Below are positions 33,253 to 42,260 of a stretch of DNA of 64,000 nt, piece by piece. Position 1 is the stretch's first letter. Each line of letters opens with the position of its first letter. This DNA comes from Deltaproteobacteria bacterium (GTDB taxonomy: Bacteria; SZUA-79; Acidulodesulfobacterales; Acidulodesulfobacteraceae). The notes under the pieces were generated by a model that saw only the letters and a list, made by a program, of their open reading frames with translations, had not been told where the DNA came from and did not search any database. Both the position numbers and the translations under genes were made by a program. The stretch spans positions 1-64,000 of the forward strand of contig JAMDCP010000018.1 in assembly GCA_023489335.1 (NCBI GenBank). The letters run 5' to 3'.

Positions 33253-34236
33253 ATGTTCAAAAATCTTTCTTTAAAAACGAAATTTACCCTGATTATGGCG
33301 ATTGTCGGATTCGCGGCGATTCTTGCCAGCCTAATCTGGACTTTAAGCTTATTTCATTATTTTGGCAGGAAAGTTCTTATCCATGAAGCTCACATAATAT
33401 TAAATTTTGAAAATTCCACCAGATATTATGTTTCCCAAAAATTAAGACCGGCGGCGATAAATGGAAATAATAATTTTAATAACATACATTTTGATTCCGA
33501 CGATATGGGCGCAAATGCAAAACTGCAAAGAATAATAAGCGAAAATAACGATTTTAATATACACGCTTATTCAGGGACATCCGTTGCCATTCATGTAGGA
33601 AAATTAATGAGGGAGTTTGTGCCGCATTTTATTTATTCGGAACCGACATCGAATCCGTTAAACTTAAAAGACAGGGCAAACCAGTTCGAGATCAGTATTA
33701 TCAATAAATTTAAATCTAATCCGTCTTTAAAATCTGTCAGCGGCTTTCATGTTTTTAACGGGAAATCATATTTTTATTTAATGCAGCCGGTTATTGTCAA
33801 GAAAAGCTGCATGGTTTGCCACGGAAATCCGTCAAATCCTTCGCCTATAACCGCGGCGGTAGTAAAAAGATATGGGGATACCCACGGCTGGCACTGGAAA
33901 GTTGGAACGACAACCGGAGTCTTAAGCGTCTTAGTTCCGACTAAACACAGGGCAAATATTGCATTGCACAATGCTATCATAATAACAACTGCTTTCCTTA
34001 TCCTGTTTATTTTAGCTTTTATAATCGCAATTTATTTCATTAATAAGGCTATCATTAGGCCGATACACGAGATGACCAAATTGGCGGAGGATGTTTCGGT
34101 AGGCAAGTCCAACGAAGATTTTAGAGTTAAAGGAAACGACGAAATAGGCGCCCTTGCCAAATCTTTTAACAGGCTTAAAAAAAGCTATTTAAAAGCCGTT
34201 CAATTATTGGCGGAGAGAAATAAAGACAAAAAATAA
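33253..34236 (+). CDS. Membrane haem sensor with DUF3365 and terminal HAMP domain
   Basis: The 327-residue protein has an N-terminal membrane helix (LIMAIVGFAAILASLIWTLS), a periplasmic domain of the DUF3365/Tll0287 type with one c-type haem motif CMVCH (C186, C189, H190), a second helix (about 237-260) and a HAMP domain (RPIHEMTKLAEDVSVGKSNE to FNRLKKS). It stops shortly after HAMP, so there is no kinase, cyclase or chemotaxis output. It would sense redox state or a gas and signal through a partner. AGGGAGG precedes the start. A paralogue follows directly. Confidence 0.88.
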   Translation: MFKNLSLKTKFTLIMAIVGFAAILASLIWTLSLFHYFGRKVLIHEAHIILNFENSTRYYVSQKLRPAAINGNNNFNNIHFDSDDMGANAKLQRIISENNDFNIHAYSGTSVAIHVGKLMREFVPHFIYSEPTSNPLNLKDRANQFEISIINKFKSNPSLKSVSGFHVFNGKSYFYLMQPVIVKKSCMVCHGNPSNPSPITAAVVKRYGDTHGWHWKVGTTTGVLSVLVPTKHRANIALHNAIIITTAFLILFILAFIIAIYFINKAIIRPIHEMTKLAEDVSVGKSNEDFRVKGNDEIGALAKSFNRLKKSYLKAVQLLAERNKDKK

Positions 34237-34245
34237 AAAATGGGA

Positions 34246-34280
34246 ATAGGGATGCCTTGTGTTTAAAAATCTTTTTGGCT
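34246..34280 (+). pseudogene. Remnant of a third sensor-gene 5' end
   Basis: The stretch around 34246-34280 (AGGGATGCCTTGTGTTTAAA then AATCTTTTT) closely resembles the ribosome-binding site and first codons of both flanking sensor genes (GGGAGGTCTTATGTTCAAAA; AGGAGGACTTATGTTTAAAA). After about 35 bp the similarity ends. It looks like a leftover from tandem duplication and partial deletion, though a short start-site repeat by chance cannot be excluded. Confidence 0.45.
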
Positions 34281-34327
34281 GCATCGATTGGGCTATATCT
34301 TCTATTGACCGGAATTTAGGAGGACTT

Positions 34328-35233
34328 ATGTTTAAAAATCTTTCTTTGAAAATGAAATTTACCATAATTATGTTAATTGTGGGATTCGTTGCAAACTTAA
34401 CCGTTGCCGCAGGCGCTTTTTATTATATTCAAAAATTTAAGAAACACGAGTTGATGCATGAAGCAAAAATGGTTCTTTTTGCGGAAAAGGCGGCAAGAGA
34501 TTACGATTCTAACAGCTTGAGGCCGGCTGTTATGAAAGCAACCGACAAATTTGTCATTCAGGCCGAATCCGCCACATTTTTATCTCTCGGCGTTGCAAAA
34601 TTGATTAAAAAGTTTCTGCCTCATTATACATATTCAGAACCGACGCTTAATCCTTTAAATTTAAAAAATAAGGCAAATTCATTTCAGGAAAAAATTATAG
34701 ACAGATTTAAATCAAGCCCCTTTTTAAAATCGGTTAGCGGCTATCACAGATTTAACGGTTTATCTTATTTTTATGTGATGAAGCCCGTTGTGGCAAAACA
34801 GGGATGCATGGTTTGCCACGGCAATCCCGAAAATAATTCTCCTATAACCAAGGCCATTGTTAAAAGATACGGAGATACGCACGGCTGGCACTGGAGGGTC
34901 GGGACGGTAGTCGGAGCCCTGAGTGTTTGGGTTCCAACAAAATATATCGACCAGTCCGCTATGAAAAATTCTATTATAATAGGCATTGCAATTTTTGTCC
35001 TGCCGTTTTTAGCATTTATAATAGCTCTTTTATTCATAGACAGGGTTATTATAAAGCCTATACACGATATGTCAAAATTAGCCGAGGATGTCTCGGTCGG
35101 CAAATCGAACGAGGATTTTAAAGCCAGAGGAAACGACGAAATAGGCGCCCTTGCCAAATCCTTTAACAGGCTTAAAAAAAGCTATTTAAAAGCCGTTCAG
35201 TTATTGGCGGAGAGACATAAAGAAGAAAAATAG
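34328..35233 (+). CDS. Paralogous haem sensor with terminal HAMP domain
   Basis: This is a tandem duplicate of the previous gene. I take the ATG at 34328, preceded by AGGAGG, over the GTG at 34259. The 301-residue product has a membrane helix, DUF3365-type periplasmic domain with CMVCH (C160, C163, H164), second helix and HAMP. The last 45 residues are nearly identical to those of the paralogue (NDEIGALAKSFNRLKKSYLK), whereas the sensor part has diverged and is shorter, lacking an Asn-rich insertion near residues 70-100. This suggests different ligands or potentials with a shared partner. Confidence 0.88.
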   Translation: MFKNLSLKMKFTIIMLIVGFVANLTVAAGAFYYIQKFKKHELMHEAKMVLFAEKAARDYDSNSLRPAVMKATDKFVIQAESATFLSLGVAKLIKKFLPHYTYSEPTLNPLNLKNKANSFQEKIIDRFKSSPFLKSVSGYHRFNGLSYFYVMKPVVAKQGCMVCHGNPENNSPITKAIVKRYGDTHGWHWRVGTVVGALSVWVPTKYIDQSAMKNSIIIGIAIFVLPFLAFIIALLFIDRVIIKPIHDMSKLAEDVSVGKSNEDFKARGNDEIGALAKSFNRLKKSYLKAVQLLAERHKEEK

Positions 35234-35249
35234 CGTGAATATTTTTTCT

Positions 35250-35278
35250 TATCCTTGAAAAAATAAATTTTCAGGATA
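35250..35278. terminator. Hairpin after the haem sensor pair
   Basis: TATCCTTGAAAA (35250-35261) pairs with TTTTCAGGATA (35268-35278) with one bulge. No T-run follows on the + strand, but a T-run precedes it, so it may terminate minus-strand transcription or act as a weak + strand terminator. Confidence 0.4.
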
Positions 35279-35359
35279 TACTTAAAACAGATGCGGTAAA
35301 AAAGAAATAAGACGGCGGCAATGTTTAAAATCCGGTTTTATCTAAGGGGGTTTCTATAA

Positions 35360-36550
35360 ATGGAAAATAGCCTGAAGGTTACTCTTATATTCAATCAGGA
35401 TTTATTAAATAAAGCCAAAATAAAAAAGACAATTTATGCTAAAATCTCCGACGAGAAAAAGGAACAGGGTTTAATTGAAAAATTAAAAGCAAAGGCTTTA
35501 GATGAAAATATCCGGTTTCAGAAAAGAAAGCTTCCTCAGTCGTTTGAACCCGTATTTAAGGGATATGTCCTTTTTTCAGGGGAAACAAAATTAAGCGACG
35601 AAATTCTTAAGAGTTTTGCAAATATATTTTTTGACAGATTAGAAGAAAATTTTGGAATAAATGTCATAAATTATAGCTTAATAGAAGCCAAAAAAGGCGC
35701 TATAAAAGAAAATTACAAATTAAAATTGCTTGATTTTGAGATATTTAATTATAACTTTAATGAGCACAGGGCTATAAAGAGCGAATTAACTAAAGCAGGC
35801 AGAATAAAAGAAGCTAACGAACTTGCAGAAACTATTTTTGCTAAACCCAAATTAAAACCCAAACTTAAAAAAATCGTTAATAAAAAAGCCGTCCGCGGTA
35901 AAGCAATAAAAGAAAATGCGCCTGTCGAGGCTTTCGGGGTTTACGAAGCTCCCGAAGAACAGGCTGCCGGGAGAGTAGAAGTTAGCGAAGAAGTTATTAA
36001 AGTAGATACCCGCGAACAGGTAAGCTTAATCTCTTTGAACTGGAGCTTATTAAGCCCGTCGGAAAGCCTTCCCGTGCTTGAAAGTGGCGAGCCTGCGGAG
36101 ATAAGGCAAAATAGCTGGGTAAGGATTTACTTTCAAAAACCCGGCGTCAGACAGGTTGTCTGGAGATTAAGGGATAAACCGAAAACAAATTCTGCGAGAC
36201 CTATCTTAAGAGTTTATGTCGATGATAAAATGCTCTGGTATGAGCTGTTAGATAATCAATTTGGAAGCAGGTATATTATTTTTCCCGATGATTATGAATT
36301 AGCTAAGACATGGGTGGAGATTGGATATATATTAGAAAAAGGAGAATTTATATTTATAGCGAGAAGCCCTATATGGCCGCCTGCCTGTTTATTTAAAAGG
36401 CCGCCGAAAATAAATTCCAAAAAAAGAATTCCTAAAGGGGTCGCCTTAATAGGCGCAACGGAAGGTATCCCAGGGGGCAGGCACCTTCCAGTTAATTTAT
36501 CCGGCGGTTCCGGGGCGGGTTTTTTGTCCCCGGGGCAGGAAAATAAGTAA
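35360..36550 (+). CDS. DUF4912-like protein at the head of the glucan cluster
   Basis: The 396-residue protein has an N-terminal half of unknown type (Lys-rich, about residues 1-200). The C-terminal half is predicted beta-rich: NSWVRIYFQKPGVRQVVWRL, then RPILRVYVDDKMLWYELLDN and TWVEIGYILEKGEFIFIARS. This resembles DUF4912-type domains that sit next to GH57 genes in other bacteria, but I am not certain of the family. The tail is Pro/Gly-rich. AAGGGGG precedes the start. It is 16 bp upstream of a GH57 branching enzyme, so a role in binding or organising alpha-glucan is a reasonable inference. Confidence 0.55.
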   Translation: MENSLKVTLIFNQDLLNKAKIKKTIYAKISDEKKEQGLIEKLKAKALDENIRFQKRKLPQSFEPVFKGYVLFSGETKLSDEILKSFANIFFDRLEENFGINVINYSLIEAKKGAIKENYKLKLLDFEIFNYNFNEHRAIKSELTKAGRIKEANELAETIFAKPKLKPKLKKIVNKKAVRGKAIKENAPVEAFGVYEAPEEQAAGRVEVSEEVIKVDTREQVSLISLNWSLLSPSESLPVLESGEPAEIRQNSWVRIYFQKPGVRQVVWRLRDKPKTNSARPILRVYVDDKMLWYELLDNQFGSRYIIFPDDYELAKTWVEIGYILEKGEFIFIARSPIWPPACLFKRPPKINSKKRIPKGVALIGATEGIPGGRHLPVNLSGGSGAGFLSPGQENK

Positions 36551-36566
36551 GGTAATAATTTTATAT

Positions 36567-38264
36567 ATGAACAATAAAACAGGAAAATGGATTCCCGTCC
36601 TGCATTTTCACTTGCCGTTCGTCAGGCATCCGGAAAGCCCGAAATATTTGGAAGAGGAGTGGTATTTCGAAGCAGTTACCGAAACATATCTTCCTTTACT
36701 GGAGGTTTTTGAAAATCTTGAAAGAGACAATGTGGATTATTGTCTCACAATGTCTTTGACGCCGACGCTTTTGAGCATGATGAACGACGATTTGCTTTCC
36801 GAACGGTTAGGGGAATATATCAGGCTTCGCTTAAAGGTTTTGGATGAAGAGGCGTTCAGAACGGAAGGCGACCCGGATTTCCACCCCGTTACCCTTTTTT
36901 ACAGGCAAAGGTATAAAAATTGGTACGAAAGAATAAAAAACGGCGGCGGGAAATATCTTATAAACGAGTTTTTAAGCCACTACACAAAAGGGCATTTAGA
37001 TATTATAACCTCTGCCGCCACCCATGGATTTCTTATATCCATGGTGGGGGAACCCGAGGCTATAACTGCCCAAATAGAGGTCGGAATAGAAACACATAAA
37101 AATATTTTAGGCGTAACCCCAACTGGCATATGGCTTCCGGAGTGCGGCTATACCGCAGGGTTCGATGCAATTCTTGAGCGGTATGGTTTAAAATACACAT
37201 TTCTCGACCAGCACGGAATCGAATTAGCCGAGCCTGAGCCGCCTAACGGCTGTTTTTCCCCTATTATCTCTCCGTTTAATGTCGTAATGTTCGGCAGGGA
37301 CCCTGAAAGCTCAAGGCAGGTGTGGTCTTCAAAAGAAGGATACCCCGGCACTCCTGTTTATCGCGAGTTTTATAGAGATGTCGGATTTGATTTAGACCTG
37401 CCGCATCTAACCCCTTTAAGGCATGGCGGCATTAAGACTTTTACGGGGCTTAAATATTATGCCATTACCGGAAGCGGAACATATAAAGAGGCTTACAGGC
37501 CTTCGGCCGCAAAAAGAAAGGCTTATGAACACGGCGCCCAGTTTGTGTATCACAGGGAACTTCAATCAAATTATCTTAAGGAGTTTATCGATGAACCTAT
37601 TATTGTTTCTATGTATGATGCCGAACTCTTTGGGCACTGGTGGTTTGAAGGGCCATGGTGGTTTGAATCCGTGTTTAGAAGAATGCACGAAAATAATTTT
37701 ATAAAAGGGGCTAAGGCAAAAGATGTCGCGGAAACTTCATTACTTAGATACGATGAGGCGGTAAAATATATTCGTAGAAGCGAAAAAGACGGAAACAATG
37801 AAAATGGAAGTTTTTCGGAGTTTGCCGCCAGTGTTTACGGCAGGAATAATATTTGGGTCGCAGAGCCTGCAACATCCTCATGGGGCGGCGGCGGGTATGC
37901 GGAAGTGTGGCTTAACGGGAAAAACGACATCATACAGCCTTTTTTGACTGATTTAGTTATGGAATTAATCGATATTTGCGCAAACAGATATGATGATGTA
38001 AAATATCAGGAGGTAATTAACCAGGCGGCAAGAGAACTTCTTTTGGCGGAGTCCAGCGATTGGCCGTTTTTACTTACGACCGGACAGGCGGTAAGTTATG
38101 CGGAAAGGCGGGTCAAGGCGCATCTGGCAAGAGCCAAAAGGTGTATTTTAATGTCCGTCGGCAAAGAACCGTACGATGAAAAATGGTTTAAGGATATAGC
38201 AGGTAAAGACAATATATTTCCATGGATAAATGCCAGGGCTCTATACGGCAAAAGTATTTGTTAG
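36567..38264 (+). CDS. GH57 1,4-alpha-glucan branching enzyme
   Basis: The 565-residue enzyme introduces alpha-1,6 branches in glucan. It has the GH57 N-terminal HFHLPFVRHPE, the nucleophile in GIWLPECGYTAG (E192) and the acid/base Asp in SMYDAELFGHWWFEGPWWF (D351), which match the branching-enzyme subgroup (TK1436/AmyC type, WLPEC and DAELFGHWW). Length fits. It replaces the GH13-type GlgB. It is the first of three consecutive GH57 genes. Confidence 0.9.
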   Translation: MNNKTGKWIPVLHFHLPFVRHPESPKYLEEEWYFEAVTETYLPLLEVFENLERDNVDYCLTMSLTPTLLSMMNDDLLSERLGEYIRLRLKVLDEEAFRTEGDPDFHPVTLFYRQRYKNWYERIKNGGGKYLINEFLSHYTKGHLDIITSAATHGFLISMVGEPEAITAQIEVGIETHKNILGVTPTGIWLPECGYTAGFDAILERYGLKYTFLDQHGIELAEPEPPNGCFSPIISPFNVVMFGRDPESSRQVWSSKEGYPGTPVYREFYRDVGFDLDLPHLTPLRHGGIKTFTGLKYYAITGSGTYKEAYRPSAAKRKAYEHGAQFVYHRELQSNYLKEFIDEPIIVSMYDAELFGHWWFEGPWWFESVFRRMHENNFIKGAKAKDVAETSLLRYDEAVKYIRRSEKDGNNENGSFSEFAASVYGRNNIWVAEPATSSWGGGGYAEVWLNGKNDIIQPFLTDLVMELIDICANRYDDVKYQEVINQAARELLLAESSDWPFLLTTGQAVSYAERRVKAHLARAKRCILMSVGKEPYDEKWFKDIAGKDNIFPWINARALYGKSIC

Positions 38265-38292
38265 CGCATTTTTACGGGAGAATATAAATTAA

Positions 38293-40107
38293 ATGGATTT
38301 AGTTCTGTGGTGGCATATGCATCAGCCTGATTATAGGGACCTAAACGGCGAGTTTATGCTTCCATGGGTTTATCTTCATGCCATAAAAGATTATATCGAT
38401 ATGCCTTTAAATATAATGGCAAACCCCGGCATGAAGGCTAATATAAATATTACCCCCGTTTTAATAGACGAATGGCAGGATTATAATTATTTATTAGAAA
38501 AGGCTTTGAACGAGACCATCGCAATTAAAGCCGTTCAAATAATACCCGACCCCTTTTTAAGGCCGCTTCTTCTTCAAAAATTGGACGATAAAACAAAATC
38601 ATGGATGCTCGTGCATTATAAATGGGCAAATTATGAAAGAATGGTGGAGCGGTTTGAACATTATAAAACGCTTTTTGATATATCATTGTCTGCTTTCAAT
38701 GTTTTTTATCTTAACGATTCCTACTACTTCGATTTGTGCGTCTGGTTTCATCTTGCCTGGTGCGGGGAATGGATGAAAAGATATGACCCCGTGATCAATT
38801 ATTTTTTTAAGAAAGGGCATAATTTTACAATTGACGACAGGCGCTTGCTTCTTAAAAGACTGGCGGAGTGGATGAATTATGGCATATCTTTATATGGATT
38901 TCCCGCTGTTAAAGGTGAAAAAAATCCGACCTTCCCCCCAAAATATCCAAATTTTATCGGGAAAAATAAATTGAACGAATTAAATAAAAAAAAAATGGGC
39001 GAGTATTCCGTAACACTTTCCCCTCATTATCACCCGATTATTCCCCTCCTTATCAATATTCACGGAGGAGCCATTTCCGCTCAAATGACCGATATAAATT
39101 ATGAACCCGTCAACATTCAGGAATACCCCGAAGGTCTTGACAGCGCCAAAAAGCACCTTGACATACTAAATGATTACTGGACCGGGCCTGGCAGGGATGT
39201 CAGGGCGTTATGGCCGTCCGAAGGGGCGCTGTCTTCACAATCGCTTGACCTTTTTGATGAATACGGCATAGATATTTGCGCAAGCGGGGAAGAACTTCTT
39301 TCCATGTCCATGGGAATAGATGTCAGCAAGCCCGCGTCAACTTACGGAAGGAATGTTATACCTCTATACAAGGTTTACAAATGGAAAAACACGAATCTTA
39401 AAATAATTTTTAGAGACTCCGGGCTTTCCGATTTAATAGGATTTACTTATGCTAAATGGAGGGGGGACGATGCGGCAAACGATCTGGCGGGCAAGCTGAA
39501 TTCTATAGATGATTTCGATAAAGAGGCCGTCGTAGCTATTATATTAGACGGCGAAAATGCCTGGGAATATTATCACGAAAACGGTTTTTATTTTTTAAAT
39601 GATTTATATTCGTTAATTTCCTCGTCAATTAAAATAAATCCGTTACTTATAGGCGATATTTATAAAAATTACGATGAGGATAACTGCATTAAACTTGATT
39701 ATATATATCCCGGTTCATGGGTAAACGGCAATCTTGGCATGTGGGTCGGGGAAGAGCAGAAAAATAAGGCATGGGTTTTGCTCTGCAATGCAAAAGAAGA
39801 GTTTTTAAACTGGGTTAATGGTTTGATGGATAATGAGGAAAATAGAAACAACAAAATAATCAAAGAAAAGATTGATTCGGCCTTAAGGCAGCTTATGGCG
39901 GCGGAAGGGTCGGATTGGTTCTGGTGGCTCGGGAAGGATAGCCCCCTTTTTTCTCAATACTCTATGGAGAAAATTTTCAGGAATTTTTTAAAAAATATTT
40001 ATATAATAATGGACAAGCCTGTGCCAAACCGCCTTTTTCATTCTCTGGCATCCACAAAAAAGACCATTGCGGAAATGGGCGGAATAATGCAAAGGGGGCA
40101 TAAGTGA
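38293..40107 (+). CDS. GH57 family alpha-amylase-like glycoside hydrolase
   Basis: The 604-residue protein has the GH57 opening LVLWWHMHQPDYRD, a nucleophile region LWPSEGALSSQS (E310), and acid/base ILDGENAWEYYHENG (D419). The C-terminal part (IYPGSWVNGNLGMWVGEEQK, then LMAAEGSDWFWWLG) is typical of the alpha-amylase-like GH57 group, in contrast to the branching enzyme upstream. It probably hydrolyses or remodels alpha-1,4-glucan in the cytoplasm; no signal peptide. Tightly packed in the operon (28-bp and 9-bp spacers). Confidence 0.88.
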   Translation: MDLVLWWHMHQPDYRDLNGEFMLPWVYLHAIKDYIDMPLNIMANPGMKANINITPVLIDEWQDYNYLLEKALNETIAIKAVQIIPDPFLRPLLLQKLDDKTKSWMLVHYKWANYERMVERFEHYKTLFDISLSAFNVFYLNDSYYFDLCVWFHLAWCGEWMKRYDPVINYFFKKGHNFTIDDRRLLLKRLAEWMNYGISLYGFPAVKGEKNPTFPPKYPNFIGKNKLNELNKKKMGEYSVTLSPHYHPIIPLLINIHGGAISAQMTDINYEPVNIQEYPEGLDSAKKHLDILNDYWTGPGRDVRALWPSEGALSSQSLDLFDEYGIDICASGEELLSMSMGIDVSKPASTYGRNVIPLYKVYKWKNTNLKIIFRDSGLSDLIGFTYAKWRGDDAANDLAGKLNSIDDFDKEAVVAIILDGENAWEYYHENGFYFLNDLYSLISSSIKINPLLIGDIYKNYDEDNCIKLDYIYPGSWVNGNLGMWVGEEQKNKAWVLLCNAKEEFLNWVNGLMDNEENRNNKIIKEKIDSALRQLMAAEGSDWFWWLGKDSPLFSQYSMEKIFRNFLKNIYIIMDKPVPNRLFHSLASTKKTIAEMGGIMQRGHK

Positions 40108-40116
40108 AAATTCGCC

Positions 40117-42237
40117 ATGGTTAACTTTATTTTAGGTTTTCACTGCCATCAACCCGAAGGAAATTTTGATTCCGTTTTTAAAGAGATTCACAAAAAGTCT
40201 TATAGTCCGCTTATCAGAACCCTTTTAAAATATAATGTAAAATTTTGTTTTCATGCCTCGGGGGTATTGCTTGAGTGGTGGGAAAAAAATGACCCGGAAT
40301 TATTAAGCATAATTGCAAAAGCGGTCGAATTAAACCAGATCGAATTAATGGGCGGCGGTTATTATGAGCCGATACTTGCAATGATACCGCAAAAGGACAG
40401 AATAGCCCAGCTTGAAATGTTGAACGAAAGCCTGAGCAGGCTTTTCGGGAAATATCCGAAGGGCGCATGGATTACTGAAAGAATATGGCAGCCCGATATA
40501 ATCAAGGATTTAAGGCAAGCCGGTTTAAGTTACGCCTTTTTGGACGATTTTCAATTTTTTCAGGCAGGCGTACCTCTTGACGATATAGATAATATTTTCA
40601 GGACGGAATACGGCGGGGCGTATCTGGATATATTTCCCATACACGAAAGGCTGAGATATAAACTTCCCTTCGCAAACCCGGACGAGTCATTGAAAGAGGT
40701 TTTATATTTAAACGGACGGGATTCAAACCTTTCCGTGATGTTTGACGACGGCGAAAAAATGGGGGGATGGCCGGATACCCATGAATGGGTTTACGGCAAA
40801 GATGGCAAAGAGGGATGGCTCGATAGTTTTATAAAATTGGCGAATAATAGCGAGCCGCCGTTGAAATTTGAGCTTCCTTCAAATATTTTAAATAATACGT
40901 CCAAAAGGGTCCCCGTATATTTGCCTATTTCGAGTTACAGGGAAATGGGGGAGTGGACATTGCCCGTGGAAAAGAGGCATAATTATGAAATTATAAAGTC
41001 GGAAAATCCTTCTGCGCCGTTAGGCGGAGGTATATGGCATAATTTTTTAACAAGGTATCCCGAAGCAAATTTGCTTCACAAAAGAATGGCGAATTTAAGT
41101 TATAAAATCAATTATGCAATTAAAACCCGCCATAAAAATTTTAAAGAGGCTTTAAACGAGCTTCTAAAGTCTCAGGCTAACGATGCATACTGGCATGGCG
41201 TTTTTGGCGGGATTTATCTTCCACACCTTAGAAGAGCCGTTCATAAAGCCCTTATCTCATCTTATTTGTTGTATAGGAATAAGGTTAAAGAAGGCATGGA
41301 AATAGAAAAGTATGATTTCGACATGGACGGGGAAAAAGAAATCCAGCTTTCCAATAATTACTGGCTTATCATATATAAACCGTCCGCAGGCTCTTTTTTG
41401 GCGTTAGATTATCTTGAGAAGGGTTTAATTCAATCTTTAGGCGATGTTTTTTGTCTTCATAACGAGTATGATATTATGAAATTAAAAGAAAATAATTTTA
41501 AAAAAGACGGCAATGACCTGTATAATAGTAAAGAAAACAATGAAAATCCGCCGCAAACTATCCATAAAGATGTAAAATACCCGGCGGAATTGTCGGAAAA
41601 GGATTTAATAATATGCCCGAATTTATTGCCGGCATTTGAAATTAAGTTTAACGATAGGCAGATTTATTTTAAGGGTGAGTCCGTTAAAAAGAATAAAGAC
41701 AAAAAATCCATTACAATTAAAACCTCAGGCTTTCCGGACAATAATCATCCCGACGATGGCAGTTATGAAAATGGTAATGAAAATGAGATTTTAGCAAGTT
41801 TAAAGATAGAAATAGCTAAATCTATCGGCTTTTTTATTGATTCTAAGCCAGGGGTAAACGGCAATTTAGATATAATTATAAGGTTTGCGCTTCCCGGTGG
41901 AAACGGACCCGCCGCGAATATTAAAACCGGAGGGGGCATAAAAGGTTTAAGCGATTATTTCGAAGAAGAATTAAGCGTGGGCGTTGACAGCCCGGTTTAC
42001 ATCAGCGATTCGTTCTGGGGCGGAAAGATTATTATCAAACAGCAAGCGGGCGGCAAATTCTCCAAAAAATATAATTTTGTTTTCAGCCCTATAACAACAA
42101 TTTCTTTGTCGGAAAGCGGATTTGAAAGGATTTTTCAGGGCATAGAAATTAAGTATCGGTTTAATTTAGTTACCGAAGAGATTTTTCGGAGTATAATAAT
42201 AATGGATATAGAAAAGATTGAGCTGCCTAACAGGTGA
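40117..42237 (+). CDS. GH57 4-alpha-glucanotransferase (amylomaltase-like)
   Basis: The 706-residue enzyme matches the Thermococcus litoralis-type 4-alpha-glucanotransferase: GFHCHQPEGNF, GAWITERIWQP with E121 and VMFDDGEKMGGWPDTHEW with D210 or D211, close to E123 and D214 of the archaeal enzyme. A C-terminal beta-sandwich (about residues 430-706) of the DUF1925/DUF1926 type follows. It would transfer glucan segments and adjust chain length. The Asn- and Lys-rich linker around residues 470-500 and 545-565 is an insertion relative to archaeal enzymes. Confidence 0.9.
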   Translation: MVNFILGFHCHQPEGNFDSVFKEIHKKSYSPLIRTLLKYNVKFCFHASGVLLEWWEKNDPELLSIIAKAVELNQIELMGGGYYEPILAMIPQKDRIAQLEMLNESLSRLFGKYPKGAWITERIWQPDIIKDLRQAGLSYAFLDDFQFFQAGVPLDDIDNIFRTEYGGAYLDIFPIHERLRYKLPFANPDESLKEVLYLNGRDSNLSVMFDDGEKMGGWPDTHEWVYGKDGKEGWLDSFIKLANNSEPPLKFELPSNILNNTSKRVPVYLPISSYREMGEWTLPVEKRHNYEIIKSENPSAPLGGGIWHNFLTRYPEANLLHKRMANLSYKINYAIKTRHKNFKEALNELLKSQANDAYWHGVFGGIYLPHLRRAVHKALISSYLLYRNKVKEGMEIEKYDFDMDGEKEIQLSNNYWLIIYKPSAGSFLALDYLEKGLIQSLGDVFCLHNEYDIMKLKENNFKKDGNDLYNSKENNENPPQTIHKDVKYPAELSEKDLIICPNLLPAFEIKFNDRQIYFKGESVKKNKDKKSITIKTSGFPDNNHPDDGSYENGNENEILASLKIEIAKSIGFFIDSKPGVNGNLDIIIRFALPGGNGPAANIKTGGGIKGLSDYFEEELSVGVDSPVYISDSFWGGKIIIKQQAGGKFSKKYNFVFSPITTISLSESGFERIFQGIEIKYRFNLVTEEIFRSIIIMDIEKIELPNR

Positions 42238-42260
42238 ATGGAATGAGGATGGGTTGAAAT

